Source: Sclerotinia nivalis (taxonomy: Eukaryota; Ascomycota; Leotiomycetes; Helotiales; Sclerotiniaceae). From it: DNA of 64,000 nucleotides. Below are positions 25,847 to 37,599 of this stretch, in pieces. The DNA is taken from positions 1,364,001 to 1,428,000 of the forward strand of contig JAPEIS010000011.1 of assembly GCA_029531795.1 (NCBI GenBank), given 5' to 3'. The notes under the pieces were generated by a model. It was not told the DNA's origin, made no database searches, and worked only from the letters and a program-made list of their open reading frames with translations. The position numbers were made by a program, and so were the translations under genes. Every line of letters starts with the position of its first letter. Position 1 is the first letter of the stretch.

Positions 25847-27053
25847 ATGGGTTCAACACAATTTGGAAACTTCCATGTGAGTAGATTTGCATAATCCAAT
25901 TGCCATTGAAATTTGAAATCGATTACTGACAAACGTTCTATCCAGAATTTCTGCCGTGACTCGACGTTACCAGTCTGCAACGTTCGTACCACTCCCCAGA
26001 TTCAAGATACAATTCGCGATTCAACGTTGCTAACCGGGCTTTTCAATAGCTATTCAATCCTCCTACCAACAGCAATTTCGGATATGGGGGCTGCGAGCTT
26101 ACTGGTATATCGTTGGGTGGTGGAAAGTATTTGGGAAACTTGGGTTCGTTCCCGCAAATCAATTTACTGCAAAGCCATAGACTAACTTTCCCGGAGGCTC
26201 AATATTAATTGCAGGAATCGCAATTGTCATAACTGCATTCTTGATATGGCGGTCGGATCGAAAACAAGCAGCAGTGGGAAGAAGGTGTGTCAATTTTCTA
26301 GAGATAAATTCTTGAATTGTGTTCTTTGCTAATATTTTTTTCTCCAGAGAAATGCAACTTTTCCTCTTAGGCTATCTGATTATTGAAATATGTGAAATAT
26401 TTACTGTGGGAGAGTTTCCTCTGAGCGCAACTGTTCGGATAGTAAGTAGGACCAAGCTCCTAAGACCCATATGCGGGAGCTGACCGTTACTCCAGGCATT
26501 CACAGGTATCCACCTCGGAATGATTAGCGCAACATTATGGATTCTAATGTTGAATGCTGTCGTGGGCTATCAGATAATCGATGACGGGACAGCCATGTCA
26601 CTAGGCCTCATGGTTGCTTCAGCAGCAGCTATCTTCATCGGAACCGGATACATTGCCCTTGATACTGGGTACAGCTGGACAGGACATTTCGAATCAAGTT
26701 TAACTGGCCATGGCAACGGCCAGAATCGAAATATCGCACTCTACGTCCTATATCAACTCGCGCCATTGGTGTTTTTGTTCGTATTTTTTGTCCTAGAGAC
26801 AGTTTTGGTCATCAAGGTTTTGGGCGAGCGCAAGCCCATGATCTTCTTAGCTGGTGCAGCTGTTCTATTCGCTCTGGGCCAAATCTTCAATTATGTTATC
26901 AGCCCTCATATTTGCAACGGCACGAACGGAAAAATCGATGGAGCTCTTTTCGAGACGCTCTTTACTCTGCTATCTGTGGTCATGGTATGGACCTTTTGGT
27001 CAAGTATCACAGAAGATGATTGGCCAATGCCAGTCACAAACACATATTCATGA
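25847..27053 (+). CDS. chs7: Chitin synthase export chaperone Chs7
   Basis: Six exons (25847-25876, 25946-25981, 26050-26143, 26197-26284, 26348-26441, 26496-27053) encode 299 residues. The rebuilt N-terminus reads MGSTQFGNFHNFCRDSTLPV, then CN joins LFNPPTNSNFGYGGCELTG, as in fungal Chs7 proteins. Seven hydrophobic segments follow, including WRSDRKQAAVGRREMQLFLL and FTGIHLGMISATLWILMLNA. The C-terminus carries the conserved block FETLFTLLSVVMVWTFWSSI followed by TEDDWPMPV. Chs7 is an ER membrane chaperone needed for chitin synthase (Chs3 type) to leave the ER, so it supports wall chitin synthesis. The first two coding exons are very short (30 and 36 nt), so gene finders may misplace the N-terminus. 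The intron at 25982 begins GTTCGT, a weaker donor, but the join restores the conserved sequence. Confidence 0.95.
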
Positions 27054-27917
27054 CGAAATTAAGAAAATTAGGGAGCAATGGAGTTAGGAATTTTGTTATA
27101 ATGCGGATACGAAAAGTCTTACGACAATATTAGTTTAATGCCCGGAGTGGTACATCTTGCTACACAAACAGCATGAATATTGGCTTAAGGATAGTGTGCA
27201 TTGCAGCTACAGCTCCTGTCTACGGGGTAATGAGGACGGGGAATGTGACGCCACACGAAAAAGAGGGCGAGTAATAATGGCAAGCGCAGCTGGGAATGAA
27301 TATATGAATTGGTGGAATGGCTTGTATAGTGATTTTGCGAGTATTATACCCAACATGGAACTTATAATAGGAGGAGAATAGAGATTAATTCAGAGCATCA
27401 GAGTAGATCATGTTACTACTATATACCTTAACTGCATGCAATCTTGGACTTGTGCCCCACTTCATCCAATATTTCAACGCGTGGTAGCTTGGTAAGATAG
27501 CTTGTGCAGTGCGTGGATCGAAGCCAATGCAGACTTGCATGAGAAGTGCTTTGTTCCTGGGTATCCTCAAGGAACGGTGAAGCCAATGAAGACATTCTAT
27601 CGTCTGGTTTGCCCCTGACCCTGACCCTAAGCTCTAATATCCACAATGTACTGGAAAAAGCATATTAGATTAATTGTTGATCTGACCATCAGAATGACAT
27701 ATTTGATTTATTTCTTTCTTCCGTAAGGCTGAATAAAGCATTGTTAATCTTGCTCTCCTAATCTTGGCTCGGCAATCAACCACTTAAGTAGCTGCGCTAA
27801 ATTGTCCAGCAGGTTCTAGCCTTGACATTTGTCAAAGACCTCAGCCTTGTCTTTCAATATCATCAATACATTTCTTGTCCCCCTGATTCAATTCTTTCAG
27901 TTGCTTCAGCTGCAACA

Positions 27918-29422
27918 ATGGCAGACTCTGATGGTGAATATGTGGATGATCTCTCAGATGATGATATTGGAGCGCCCGCCACTGTGAATGCCGGACATGG
28001 CACGCGGTCTACTGGAGCTGCTGCGGGACCCGCCGGATCAACTACCAGAGAAAAGGCTACAAATGGGGGAGGTAATAGGCGGAGAGCTGCCTGGGAAGAC
28101 ATTCAAAGAAGTTGGGACACTGTCGTCGAAGGAGCAGATGGTAGTATCAATTCTACGGTTGAGGGATTGAGGGAGGCTAACAAAAGGAAGAGGTAAGAGA
28201 AGCTCTCTTTCTCCAATGCTTCGGGGTTTGGCAACATGCTTATATAGGACTATACAGATTGCTGAGAGATACAACGCCCTTACAACGAGGTATTATCCGC
28301 CACTTAATCCTCATCCTCGACCTATCCTTCGCCATGACAGAAAAAGACATGCGCCCCACGCGCTACCTTCTTACTCTCCGCTACGCCAGCGAATTCGTCA
28401 TAGAATACTTCGAACAAAACCCCATCTCACAGCTCGGCATAATTGGCATGCGCGATGGTATCGCAGTGCGTATATCAGACATGAGTGGAAATCCTACCGA
28501 ACATATTGAACGATTAAAAGGTCTCCGTGTAGACCAAGGTCAAGGAAATCCTAGTTTACAAAATGCGTTGGAGATGAGCAGAGCTGCACTTTTCAACGCT
28601 CCAAGCCATGGTACTAGGGAAATCCTTATTATATACGGTGCTCTGCTTACGAGTGATCCGGGCGATATCCACGAAACAATCTCCTCGCTCATAACGGACC
28701 GCATACGGGTTAGTATTGTAGGCCTTGCGGCCCAAGTTGCCATTTGCGCCGAAATATGCTCACGCACTAATGCTGGGGATGATACGGCATATTCTGTTGC
28801 GCTGAACGAGGAGCATTTCAGACAATTAATGATGGCAACTACAACGCCTCCAGTGACTCGTACTAAAAAACAATCTCAGAGTAGTTTACTCATGATGGGT
28901 TTTCCATCTCGAACACTCGTGCCGGGGAAAAGTATGAGTTTTTGCGCATGTCATGGAAAGTTAAGTAGAGGAGGTTACCTCTGTTCTCGCTGTGAAAGTA
29001 AAGTGTGCTCACTACCAGCTGAATGCCCAGCATGCGGTCTTACACTTATCCTCTCCACCCATTTGGCCCGCTCATATCATCATTTATTCCCTTTGCGAAA
29101 TTGGGTCGAAGTCCTTTGGAGAGATGCAGGGAAATCTAAGGCTTGTTATGGATGTCAAGCACCATTTCCTCGAAGGGATGAACATGAGAAGGGAGCATCA
29201 GAACTCGGATTGAAGGGTATGAGTGAGAGTGGAAGGTATGCGTGTGAGGTCTGTGGAAATCACTTTTGTATTGATTGTGATGTTTTTGCACATGAGGTGG
29301 TTCATAATTGCCCCGGGTGCCAGAGCGATACCAGAGGCTTGATTAGTGGGGCTGGTGTGAGAGGAGGAGGAGGAGCTCCAGCGAGGAGTACGGAAAAGGA
29401 TGTAGATGCTATGATTGAATAA
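27918..29422 (+). CDS. ssl1: TFIIH core subunit Ssl1 (p44)
   Basis: Two exons, 27918-28192 and 28258-29422, encode 479 residues (yeast Ssl1 is about 460). The acidic N-terminus MADSDGEYVDDLSDDDIG leads to RRAAWEDIQRSWDTV. A von Willebrand factor A-like domain follows with LILILDLSFAMTEKDMRPTR near residue 105 and FVIEYFEQNPISQLGIIGMR. The C-terminus has the family's two zinc modules: CACHGKLSRGGYLCSRCES with CPACGLTL near 320-355, and CYGCQAPF plus CEVCGNHFCIDCDVF with CPGC near 390-446. Ssl1 regulates the Rad3/XPD helicase in TFIIH, acting in RNA polymerase II initiation and nucleotide excision repair in the nucleus. The 65-bp intron restores KRKRLLRD exactly. Confidence 0.96.
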
Positions 29423-30228
29423 GCTGTGTCTGGTCCGGCTTGGCTAGCCTCGTTAGGCTGGTTTAAATTAGCAGGTCTAACACACGCGCAAATTGGAAAA
29501 CATAAAACTCGGCGTCGTGGAAAGGTATAGGCGATTGGGATTGAAATTCACCATCTAATCGTTCGTTGTATACACAGAAAGGAGTTGGTCGATCAAAATG
29601 AGATATTACTAGGTACCTGGCGAATGCTGAAGGCGAAGCGAGGCGTTTAGGTTGGATCGACCGAATTAGATTCGGATGATATATTGGATACTAAATAGCT
29701 AGTAGCTAGCTAGGTAAATATTTCTCCGGGAAAAACCATATGGAACCAGCTGGTCGTAGGTCAGGAGTCAAAGCTCGTATGGAATATGGGAGATGAGAGA
29801 GATACATTCTGAATAGTGATTTGAGGGAGCTAGGCTAGGAGTGAAGCTGGAGACTACCTAGTCATGCGATGTATAAAAAAGTTACATACTAAAATATACT
29901 CGTTTTTGATTTTATGTTTAGACGGACCTGAGAGATCATCTGTTTGTTGAATCTGTATTGGGGTATTGAAAAGTGTTATGGAGCTAGACTGAGGTATATA
30001 ATGTCTAAAAGGGCATTTGATTTTGGAATCTAAATTGGGACATTGGAAAGTGCTATGAGACCTACTCAGGTCATGTACTTTTACAACTTCCCTGACTCGA
30101 TTTGTCCTCCGGTAGTGGATCTTAATATTTCATAGTATGTAATATATATTCATCGTGAGTATTTGCAGTAAATATCGAGATGATATCATTCATGTCATCA
30201 TTTCACAACAACTGGTAGCATCTCGAAA
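29423..30228. other. Intergenic spacer between convergent genes
   Basis: About 0.8 kb between the stops of ssl1 and the WW-domain gene. It is AT-rich with short direct repeats (TAGCTAGTAGCTAGCTAG near 29697-29714). No gene was seen. Confidence 0.6.
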
Positions 30229-31189
30229 CTAGAAGTCATCACCACCAAAATCTCCTCCGTCATCTCCGCCTCCAAAGCCCCCACCACCATTATCTGCGCC
30301 GTCCTCGTAACCTTGGTTGTATTCATTTTGATCGTGATCTTGGATGCTGTATCGGAAGCCAGTCAGTATTTCTCACAGGAATCTCAGGAGAAACGGGAAT
30401 CCCTTAAACTTACGCATCCTCAAGTAACATTCCACCAATCAATCCTCCACCCAATCCTAAAGCCGCACCTCCAGCCATACCCAATCCGCCACCGCCGCTC
30501 TTCTGCGGTTTTTGCTGATAGCCACCTCCGTAGCCAGCTTGTTGCGGCGGGTAGCCTTGAGGCGGATATCCTTGCTGTGGATAACCTTGTGGTGGATACT
30601 GTTGTTGTTGTTGATATCCACCATATTGCGGTTGTTGCGCATACTGCTGTTGATACTGTTGCTGCGGCGCCTGACTCGAACCTGATCCACCAGCCTTTCC
30701 CAAGAGTTTGCCAAAGAAACCCTTTTTCTGTTCGCGCGGAGGCAATTCCTGTTCCAAATAAGAAGGCATAGGAGTATTTTGATAATCCTGTTGAGCGTTT
30801 CCCCGCATACCACTGCTTGGACCTCCGCGGGCATCTTCTTCGGCTTGCAGACGGCGGGCGAGTTCGGCGTCACTTTCGGTATTGGGGGAGGGGTCATAGG
30901 GATTACTTTTTGTGTCCGAGGGGTAATTGGAGGAGGAGCCGCCGGAATAGCCCGGAGGAGGACAGGCGGGAGCGCCATCGTCGGAGGGGTAGACGGGTTC
31001 AGTGGGTTTGTCCCAGGTGGACTTTTTGGTGTAGATGTTTACATAAAACCTAGGCAACTGTTAATTCTCATTGTGTCATTAAGGGAGATAAAATGCCAAC
31101 CATTCTTTATATTGGTCGTTCCATACTGCTTTGTATCCTGCTGGAACTTTGGGGGGTGGAGGGCCGGTAGGAGGGGCAAATTCATTCAT
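30229..31189 (-). CDS. WW-domain protein with Gln/Gly-rich tail (Wwm1-like)
   Basis: Three minus-strand exons (31189-31101, 31049-30414, 30346-30229) encode 280 residues. One WW domain spans residues 10-42: PPPPKVPAGYKAVWNDQYKE is joined by the first intron to WFYVNIYTKKSTWDKPTEPV, supplying both signature Trp residues. A middle segment SDAELARRLQAEEDARG looks like a short amphipathic helix. It is followed by PREQKKGFFGKLLGKAGG, then a Gln/Tyr/Pro-Gly repeat tract (YPPQGYPQQGYPPQGYPPQQ). Next is a glycine-rich hydrophobic stretch (GLGMAGGAALGLGGGLIGGM) and an acidic Gly/Asp tail. WW domains bind Pro-rich ligands; the architecture resembles yeast Wwm1, whose exact function is unsettled. The prion-like low-complexity tail may promote self-association; that is inference. 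Confidence 0.9.
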
Positions 31190-31809
31190 GTTGAAAGTGA
31201 TGCTTCTTTATATGAGTTTGTGGTTGTAAGATCTTCAGGTACTTTAGGAAAAGAAGATAGCTTTCTTCCGTAGGATATTTGAACAATAAACAGATAGGTG
31301 ATGCTTGTTTTATATAGAAAGAAGTTAGACCAGTGAATGGCGAAACAACGATGGAATCGAATGATGGTAGGTGCCCACTCAGCCACAGCACGATAGCTGA
31401 TGAGGGGTTAGCGTACGGAGCAAGTCAGGGGACTTGATACGTACTGATCTAGGCTCATCTATTTATTACACATAATATTATTTGAGTTGTTTTTTAGACG
31501 TTTTTATACAGGTATTTACTATACATCTAGACAAACATCATTTATTTAATTTGATATTTATATTTATATTTATATTGATTTAGCATTTCGTTCTTTATAA
31601 AAGAGACAATCAGATCACTAAAATCCCATCATTTCTCAGCCACACTTAGCTTGGTATCAGGCTGTCTTCTGACCCAAACGTCATCCCAACCGGGCTAGCA
31701 ACCTACCTGTAAAGCCTAGGTATACCCGCCTCTTCAATACTTCATCACCGCCCAACCTTGTACATAGCTGCACAACAACAACACCAGATTTTATAGACCA
31801 AAATTAATC

Positions 31810-32437
31810 ATGAAGATTTCCATCAATCTCATTAGTTTGCTTTTCTGCAGCACTTTTGTTGCTGCAGAGGGCTTATCGTTCTTTGGTAATGGTCAAAAAG
31901 TCCTCGACGATAAGGGAGAAGTTGTTCCTGGCAGCAATCCTCTTACCTACTGCAAAGCCGACCATTCTTCCGATATCCTAAAGCTCGATCATGTCAATTT
32001 GACTCCTAATCCTCCAACTGCGTATGCACAATCTGTGAGATCTTGGGAAATGGCAACAGAGGCTAATTAGACAATAGTGGGAATAAACTTACCATCGAGG
32101 CGGTCGGTACACTATCGCAGAAGTTGGAGAAGGGTGCATTTGTTAACTTGCAGGTCAAATATGGCTTGATAAGACTTATCAATATAAAGCAGGATCTGTG
32201 CGATCAGGTATCCAACGTCGATTTGGATTGCCCAATTGATGAGGGAAAGATCACGATTACAAAGGATGTTGACCTGCCAGAGCAGATTCCTCCTGTAAGT
32301 CTCTAACGTGCCTTCTATTTATTTATTTTCTCTAACCCATATATCAGGGAACTTACACCGTCTTCGCCGATGCATATTCCAAGGATGGCAAGGAGCATAT
32401 CATTTGTTTAGAAGCGACGGTTACGTTTACTCGTTAG
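31810..32437 (+). CDS. Secreted ML/NPC2-type lipid transfer protein
   Basis: Three exons (31810-32021, 32078-32294, 32348-32437) encode 172 residues. A signal peptide is clear (MKISINLISLLFCSTFVAAE). The mature part matches the ML family: six cysteines in the expected order, including NPLTYCK, IKQDLCD, DLDCPIDEG and HIICLEATVTF at the C-terminus. Fungal members are annotated as phosphatidylglycerol/phosphatidylinositol transfer proteins (yeast Npc2). They carry sterols or phospholipids in the vacuole lumen, so the likely site is vacuolar lumen or secreted. Two possible acceptors sit close together before exon 2 (ATTAG and CAATAG, 7 bp apart); only the second keeps frame. No transmembrane segment follows the signal peptide. 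Confidence 0.93.
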
Positions 32438-32996
32438 ACAAACCCCCGTACTACGATAGCCACATAATACTTTCAAATTGTACTTAGGATTTCGCGAAGA
32501 GCAGAGATTTACACATGGACTTGTTGAGATAATGGATGATGAAGAGGTTTTCTTTCTGGGACACGCTGTACCTGGACAGATAACTCTGATCCCGGAGCTT
32601 TTGATTTGCGTTTTGGTGCGCTGTTTTTACGAGAACTGATTATACGAGAATAAACGAATGCATTAATACGGGAACCGTTGTTTTGGTCCTCCATTCATCA
32701 ATTGACTGTGTGCTTAGTCCATGTCAAATGAATGATTTCCAATTGACCAGGGTGGGAACTATGCAAAGTCCCAGCCGCTGAAGCTCGTTGATCATGGGGT
32801 GGACTTATGTCTATTCGTAAAGACCTCAAGGCATGATGCGTGAAACCGTGACATTGGCATGCTCTTGTATTCATTTGTTTGATATAAATAACCCGTTCCA
32901 GGTGTCAATCTCGAAAACGCCCAACTCTCTAGCCATATAAACACACAACCCCAACAATAACACGTATTCACCTCCTAGAATTGCCTGGACTAACTC

Positions 32997-33546
32997 TCAC
33001 TCTCCAAAGAGTCTTCGGACTCTTCGCAAAACACTATCCTTCTCCGGGTCGTATGGGTGGTCCTTACTAGGTATCTCCAGCAATGCTGGGAATGCGGCTG
33101 TGTAGGTATCAACCCGATGGCGTATACGTTCCGCAATCTGCAAAACTTCTCTTAGCCTCGTACTCTCTATCACTAGTTTTGGCAACTATCTTACATGTTG
33201 GTTGATCAATAGAATCCCGATATCTTTCCTCTCAGTTGTGAATCTCTCAAAGGCTTCCTCAATTGCAGCATTATCGGTCTTGCTATCGACAACGAGGAAG
33301 TTCTTCTGCGAATCCGGTGGCGAGGTGACATGCTATGCCTTAATCAGTGACCTCCTTCTCAAGCAGTAACCGTATAGTGGAACAGGATATCTCGTACACC
33401 AATACCTGCCAACAACAATCCAGTTACAGAATCCTACAAGGCTGATTAGCAATATTGACAACAGCTTGGATAAGCTTGAAGCTCACCTCATCACCAATAA
33501 CAGCAAGGAATTGCCTATCTTTATAGGCAGATGCTGGAGCGGCCAT
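32997..33546 (-). CDS. vma7: V-type ATPase subunit F (Vma7)
   Basis: Four minus-strand exons (33546-33487, 33433-33398, 33332-33195, 33137-32997) encode 124 residues, the usual subunit F length. The rebuilt protein starts [20 protein letters not shown] and continues [43 protein letters not shown], and ends [12 protein letters not shown]. Subunit F is part of the central stalk of the V1 sector. It helps couple ATP hydrolysis to proton pumping into vacuoles and Golgi. The four exons are small, one of only 36 nt. The gene is divergent from nur1, with 299 bp between start codons. Confidence 0.96.
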
Positions 33547-33845
33547 CTTTTCTTTGTTTGCTTGATATACTTTCACCAAGCAATCAATACAGCGGCAACA
33601 TCAAGCAAGGCGAGCTCTCAGACCCCACTAAAGTTCAGCGCTAGCGTACGGTACCCCTGGTTGCAGCCGCAGCTTCTACGACCCACATCAAAATAAGTCA
33701 TTATTCCAGAACAACTTTGTAATAAACAAAAGAAACGGAAATCTCAACAAAGCAAATTCGATTCCAATATTTCATCGGGTTCACGATTGTCGCTCCTAGT
33801 ATTGACTTTCAATGATGTGAGAATATTATCAACATATTGTCCATC
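33547..33845. promoter_or_regulatory. Shared divergent promoter of vma7 and nur1
   Basis: The 299 bp between the vma7 start codon (minus) and the nur1 start codon (plus) must hold both promoters and leaders. No specific factor site was recognised. Confidence 0.6.
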
Positions 33846-35343
33846 ATGCCGCGACTTGTGCGCCGAAGGCCGCTTCGTGAACGGATTACAGATTGGTTTA
33901 ACATTCACGATTGGTTGCTATGGATTTCAGAAGAAATCGAGACGAGAGATTGGGATTCTAAGACATATGCTAATCCTCTGGGATTTGGATTGCATTTTAT
34001 ACTATTAATTGCGAGAGCGAATAGTGGGAATGAGGGATATGGGAATGGAGACGATGTGTTTGGAGATATGCCTTCAGGCTCGGGCTGGTTGAGCTATTTG
34101 GTAAGGGTCACCATTATGAATACTGGTTTCTAGAGCTTGAAACTAACTGATATAATAGTCTACACTAGTTGTCTATCTATTGACGGCATTGTCGATCTTA
34201 AATGCAGTCTCGACATTCTCACGAAAACGACGTTACCGCCTCTTCGAGAGCTCCATCGAGGCCGCACCCACTACCCCTTCTGCTCACAGAGTGCGCATCG
34301 ACTCCTCACCGGTATCTTCCTCTCCTCTTCGTTTTTTCTCAACTATACTAGGGGATACAAGTGCGCAATCAAGAGCTCATCCAGATCCGACTCGGGACGT
34401 GTGGGAGATTGCTGTTTGGGATCCTATACCAGTTTGCCTAAGATTATTCTGTTTATTCAGTCCAGGGCATGTGCTGGTCTATTGGCTGTTTCTCCCGACG
34501 TTATCATCAGACTCGCGACCAAGTGTTACGATTTTCACAACTCTGGTTTTGGAACTGTTGATGACTGGACAATTACTTCTCCTACAAACAAACTTTTCAC
34601 AGCAAGAAAAAGACACTAGCATCATACAGAAAGAAGTCATGAGTGAATATGATATCAAATTTGTCCATCCCCGAATGAATCCGGTCATGCGAGATGTTGG
34701 CACGCAGTTTTCTGGGCCGGGTGCTGAAGTCAAGACTGGCCGAGAGGAAGAAATCGAAATATATACACCAAGTGTGGTTCTCAAAAAAGGCTTTCGTACT
34801 AACCCAAACCCTAATTACTCTAAATATGTCGATCCAGATAGCGTAAGTCCTAGCAAGCCAGTCTCTCGACAGATTTTCTCTCCTGCTCCATCCTTTATTT
34901 CAACTTCTTTCAACAAACCGCGAGATTCGCCTTACAACAGAAAGATACCAAACACAGCGATGAGACAACCTCAGTTTCGCCAAACCACACCTAACAGCGT
35001 CACATCTACATCTGCTGGAACAGGGGATGGTGGAAGCTTGGGTATATACAGTCATGCCAATTCACCGTTGAAAAAAGCCAGTAGCATGTTTGACATGCAG
35101 GGACGAGATCGTCGAGATACGCCCAAAAGTTCTCTTGATATGGCAGGGAGGGAAATAAGAGACCAAAGGGAAAGAGAATCAAGTCCAAAAAAGAGGGTGC
35201 ATGGTGGCAGCGATCTGCGACCATTTGGCAAATCACCATTTCCAGATGTTGAAAATGATAGGAGAGTTAGTGATAACTTTTCAAAAGGAAGGACAGGGAA
35301 TGTTGAGCAGAGTCCGTACAGAAGGGGTCCTTCGAGATGGTAA
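33846..35343 (+). CDS. nur1: Nuclear rim protein 1 (Nur1)
   Basis: Two exons, 33846-34100 and 34159-35343, encode 479 residues. The N-terminus MPRLVRRRPLRERI, followed by DWFNIHDWLLWISEEIETRD, is the signature of the fungal Nur1 family. Hydrophobic segments lie near residues 47-57, 86-103, 177-200 and 208-228 (VTIFTTLVLELLMTGQLLLL). The second half is a long polar, Ser/Arg/Pro-rich nucleoplasmic tail starting with SEYDIKFVHPRMNPVMRDVG. In yeast, Nur1 is an inner nuclear membrane protein that works with Lem2/Heh1 and cohibin to tether rDNA and silent chromatin at the nuclear edge. The intron has a clear ACTAAC branch site and restores SYLSTLVVYLL. Confidence 0.9.
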
Positions 35344-37140
35344 TTTCTTTTTAGCCTCTTCTATCTTTCTTTTATAACTCAGCTGTACAATGCATTTCTG
35401 GGAGTTTAACAGGTCTGGTAATACTGGGGTAAGATAATAATCATAAATCCCATTACCAAGCTCCATTTTTTTCATCCGCTCATAATGCTAATAAGTTCTG
35501 AAATTGTGGTGGTATGTCTCGCTTATTTTTGGTGGGGTAAAGGAGAGTGCGATATGGAATGATTTGTGTCGGTAGATGAAGGTTTTTTTTTATTGTTCCT
35601 TGCCGGTTGGTCCGGCAATTTTTTACTTTGTGCAGAACTTTATTTCCATTGTTTGTATTCCCTTACGTCTGCAGGCTGTAGTTTTTCGCTTGAAGTAAAT
35701 ACAGAGTATATGATTCGGAGCGGAACGTACACTGATTTATTTAACTATGTGTCACACTGCATTGAAATGTAGTTGTGGGTTTCTATTTGTAAAGAATTTT
35801 CAGGAAACATAGTCAATAAATATATGTGTGTTGGAGATTCTATTAAATCAATATATGTGTGCACATTGCCCTAATGTCGAAATTCGACGCTGTGTGAATT
35901 TCTGCCTTAATGGCGCGGTAATGTCCAGTGAAATAAATGCAGCCCTGCTCCGACACCTACCTATATAGCATCATCGATAAGCTTCACTATTCATGCACGA
36001 TCGTTCCTCCCAATCGATCCATAAAGTTCAACGGATGGAGGCCTACTTAGATACGTAGCTCAACAATAGAGCTTGTAATGACGTACGGTCATTCCTTCTC
36101 AATGTAGTAGGTTACCGCGCGCTAAAAAACGCACTTATTAAGGCTGAGCCCTAGACTGCTAGTATGGTTCTTTACACTAGCTTAGAAAGGTGTCTCGGTA
36201 TTTGGGAATAGGGCTTCGGCTATTGTTGTCGTTTCAATATTTCTTATTGTCGGTTTGCATATCAACTGTTGATGATTGTTGATTAGTATCTGGTTTTCAA
36301 TAACGGCAATTTATACTAAGTCCTGACAATGTATGGGTCATAAGCTTGAACCACAGGCCTATACCGGCAAATTCAAATTCTAGAACCTTATGAGAAAGGT
36401 TAAGCCCGAAAACATCCCGCACTTATAATATAATGTGTTGATACTTAAACCTAAGGAGCTGTAGTGTTGTGATACTTCAGCCTATATTGGCAGTATATGG
36501 TTAAGAGTATCCCGGGTAAAGTGACATGCTGCAGTATCATGCAGGAGTGTGTACAGCTAAATTTGACAAGAAAAGCTTTTCCTTTGCTCTCACTATATCG
36601 TTCCAGGTAAGTATCAGTTGTGATGCAAACAATTTCTAGCTATCATAGTCTGCGTCTTTTGGAGTAGTTTTATAATGCAAATAGACTTAAGAACACACTA
36701 CATATATCACGACCTACTTAATTCATTGATGTGCCGTGATGCTGTTGCTAAAATAGTCAATGCCTAAACGACTTTGTGCTTGGCTTAGTGGGAAAGTCAA
36801 GATACTTCGCCAAATCGAGAAGGAGCCATCCGACTCCCTCCCATGACTAGCGCCAGGTGACGCATATATAAATTTTCGAGCCCGCGCTAATGCTGGACCA
36901 TCCTAAAAAGAAAAGAAGTCTTTCTGGGGCTTGAACAAACAAGACTAAAAATGCCGAAGCGCTTCCCCGCTAGTGGTCTGGGGAATGCCTTCGTTCCACA
37001 TACTACTGATCACTAGCGGAGAAGTTTTCTCCATGGACTCATTCTAGGTCAAGCTATGGTAGAGCCATATTTAGCTGATGCCAGAGTGAGGGCTGGACGA
37101 TGTGAGCGTCTTGTCCTTCTACAAGATGATTCTCTTCCCC

Positions 37141-37212
37141 CATCTCTCTCTCTCTTTCTTTCTTTCTCTCTTTCTTTCTTTCTCTCTTTCTTTCTTTCTC
37201 TCTCTCTTCTCT
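37141..37212. repeat. CTTT/CT pyrimidine microsatellite
   Basis: An almost uninterrupted pyrimidine run is built from CTCTCT and CTTTCTTT units. It lies about 390 bp upstream of the start codon at 37600. Such tracts are common at fungal core promoters and may mark the promoter of that gene. Confidence 0.9.
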
Positions 37213-37273
37213 CTTCGCTCTTCGGACAAAGTTCAAAACGTACAATATTTTTTGATAACAAATTCTATTTGCT

Positions 37274-37582
37274 TTATCACAGTTCCAATTGCATACGTAC
37301 ATTTTGAACATTCAACTTAACTTATTCAAACACTATTCAAACCAACACTTTACAACACTTTCAATACGCTTTTTCGCCTTATCACAATTCCAATTGTATA
37401 CGTGTATGTTATACATTGAAGTTTACAACTCAAATACCATTCAAGCCACTCTTCATATCGTCTTTAACACGCTTTTGCCTTATCATCATTCCGATTATAC
37501 ACATACATATTGTACATTCAAATTTACAACTCAAACACCGTCTAAACCACCCTTCACATCGCCTTCAAGTCGATCTTCGTCG
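37274..37582 (+). repeat. Three tandem ~103-bp repeats in the 5' leader
   Basis: Three imperfect direct copies begin at about 37274, 37379 and 37480 (spacings 105 and 101 bp). Each starts TTATCA(C/T)(A/C/G)(A)TTCC, then continues ATTG/ATTATA with TACGT/TACAT, a run of TTCAA/TTACAACTCAA blocks, and ends in ACGCTTTT(CG)CC or its variant. The last copy ends about 20 bp before the start codon at 37600. Divergence between copies is moderate, so the amplification is not recent. Confidence 0.85.
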
Positions 37583-37599
37583 TCTCACCTATCATCAAG

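Larger units (their letters stand above)
35344..37599. other. 2.3-kb region upstream of the repeat-rich gene
   Basis: No coding gene is supported between nur1 and the unknown gene at 37600. The left two thirds are AT-rich without clear elements. The right end contains a pyrimidine microsatellite (37141-37212) and three tandem copies of a roughly 103-bp unit (37274-37582) that form the probable 5' leader of the next gene. Confidence 0.55.

Noticed and set aside
37274..37582. CRISPR-like array (regularly spaced repeats)
   Set aside because: The repeats are contiguous and diverged, with no unique spacers, in a eukaryotic genome. They are tandem leader repeats.
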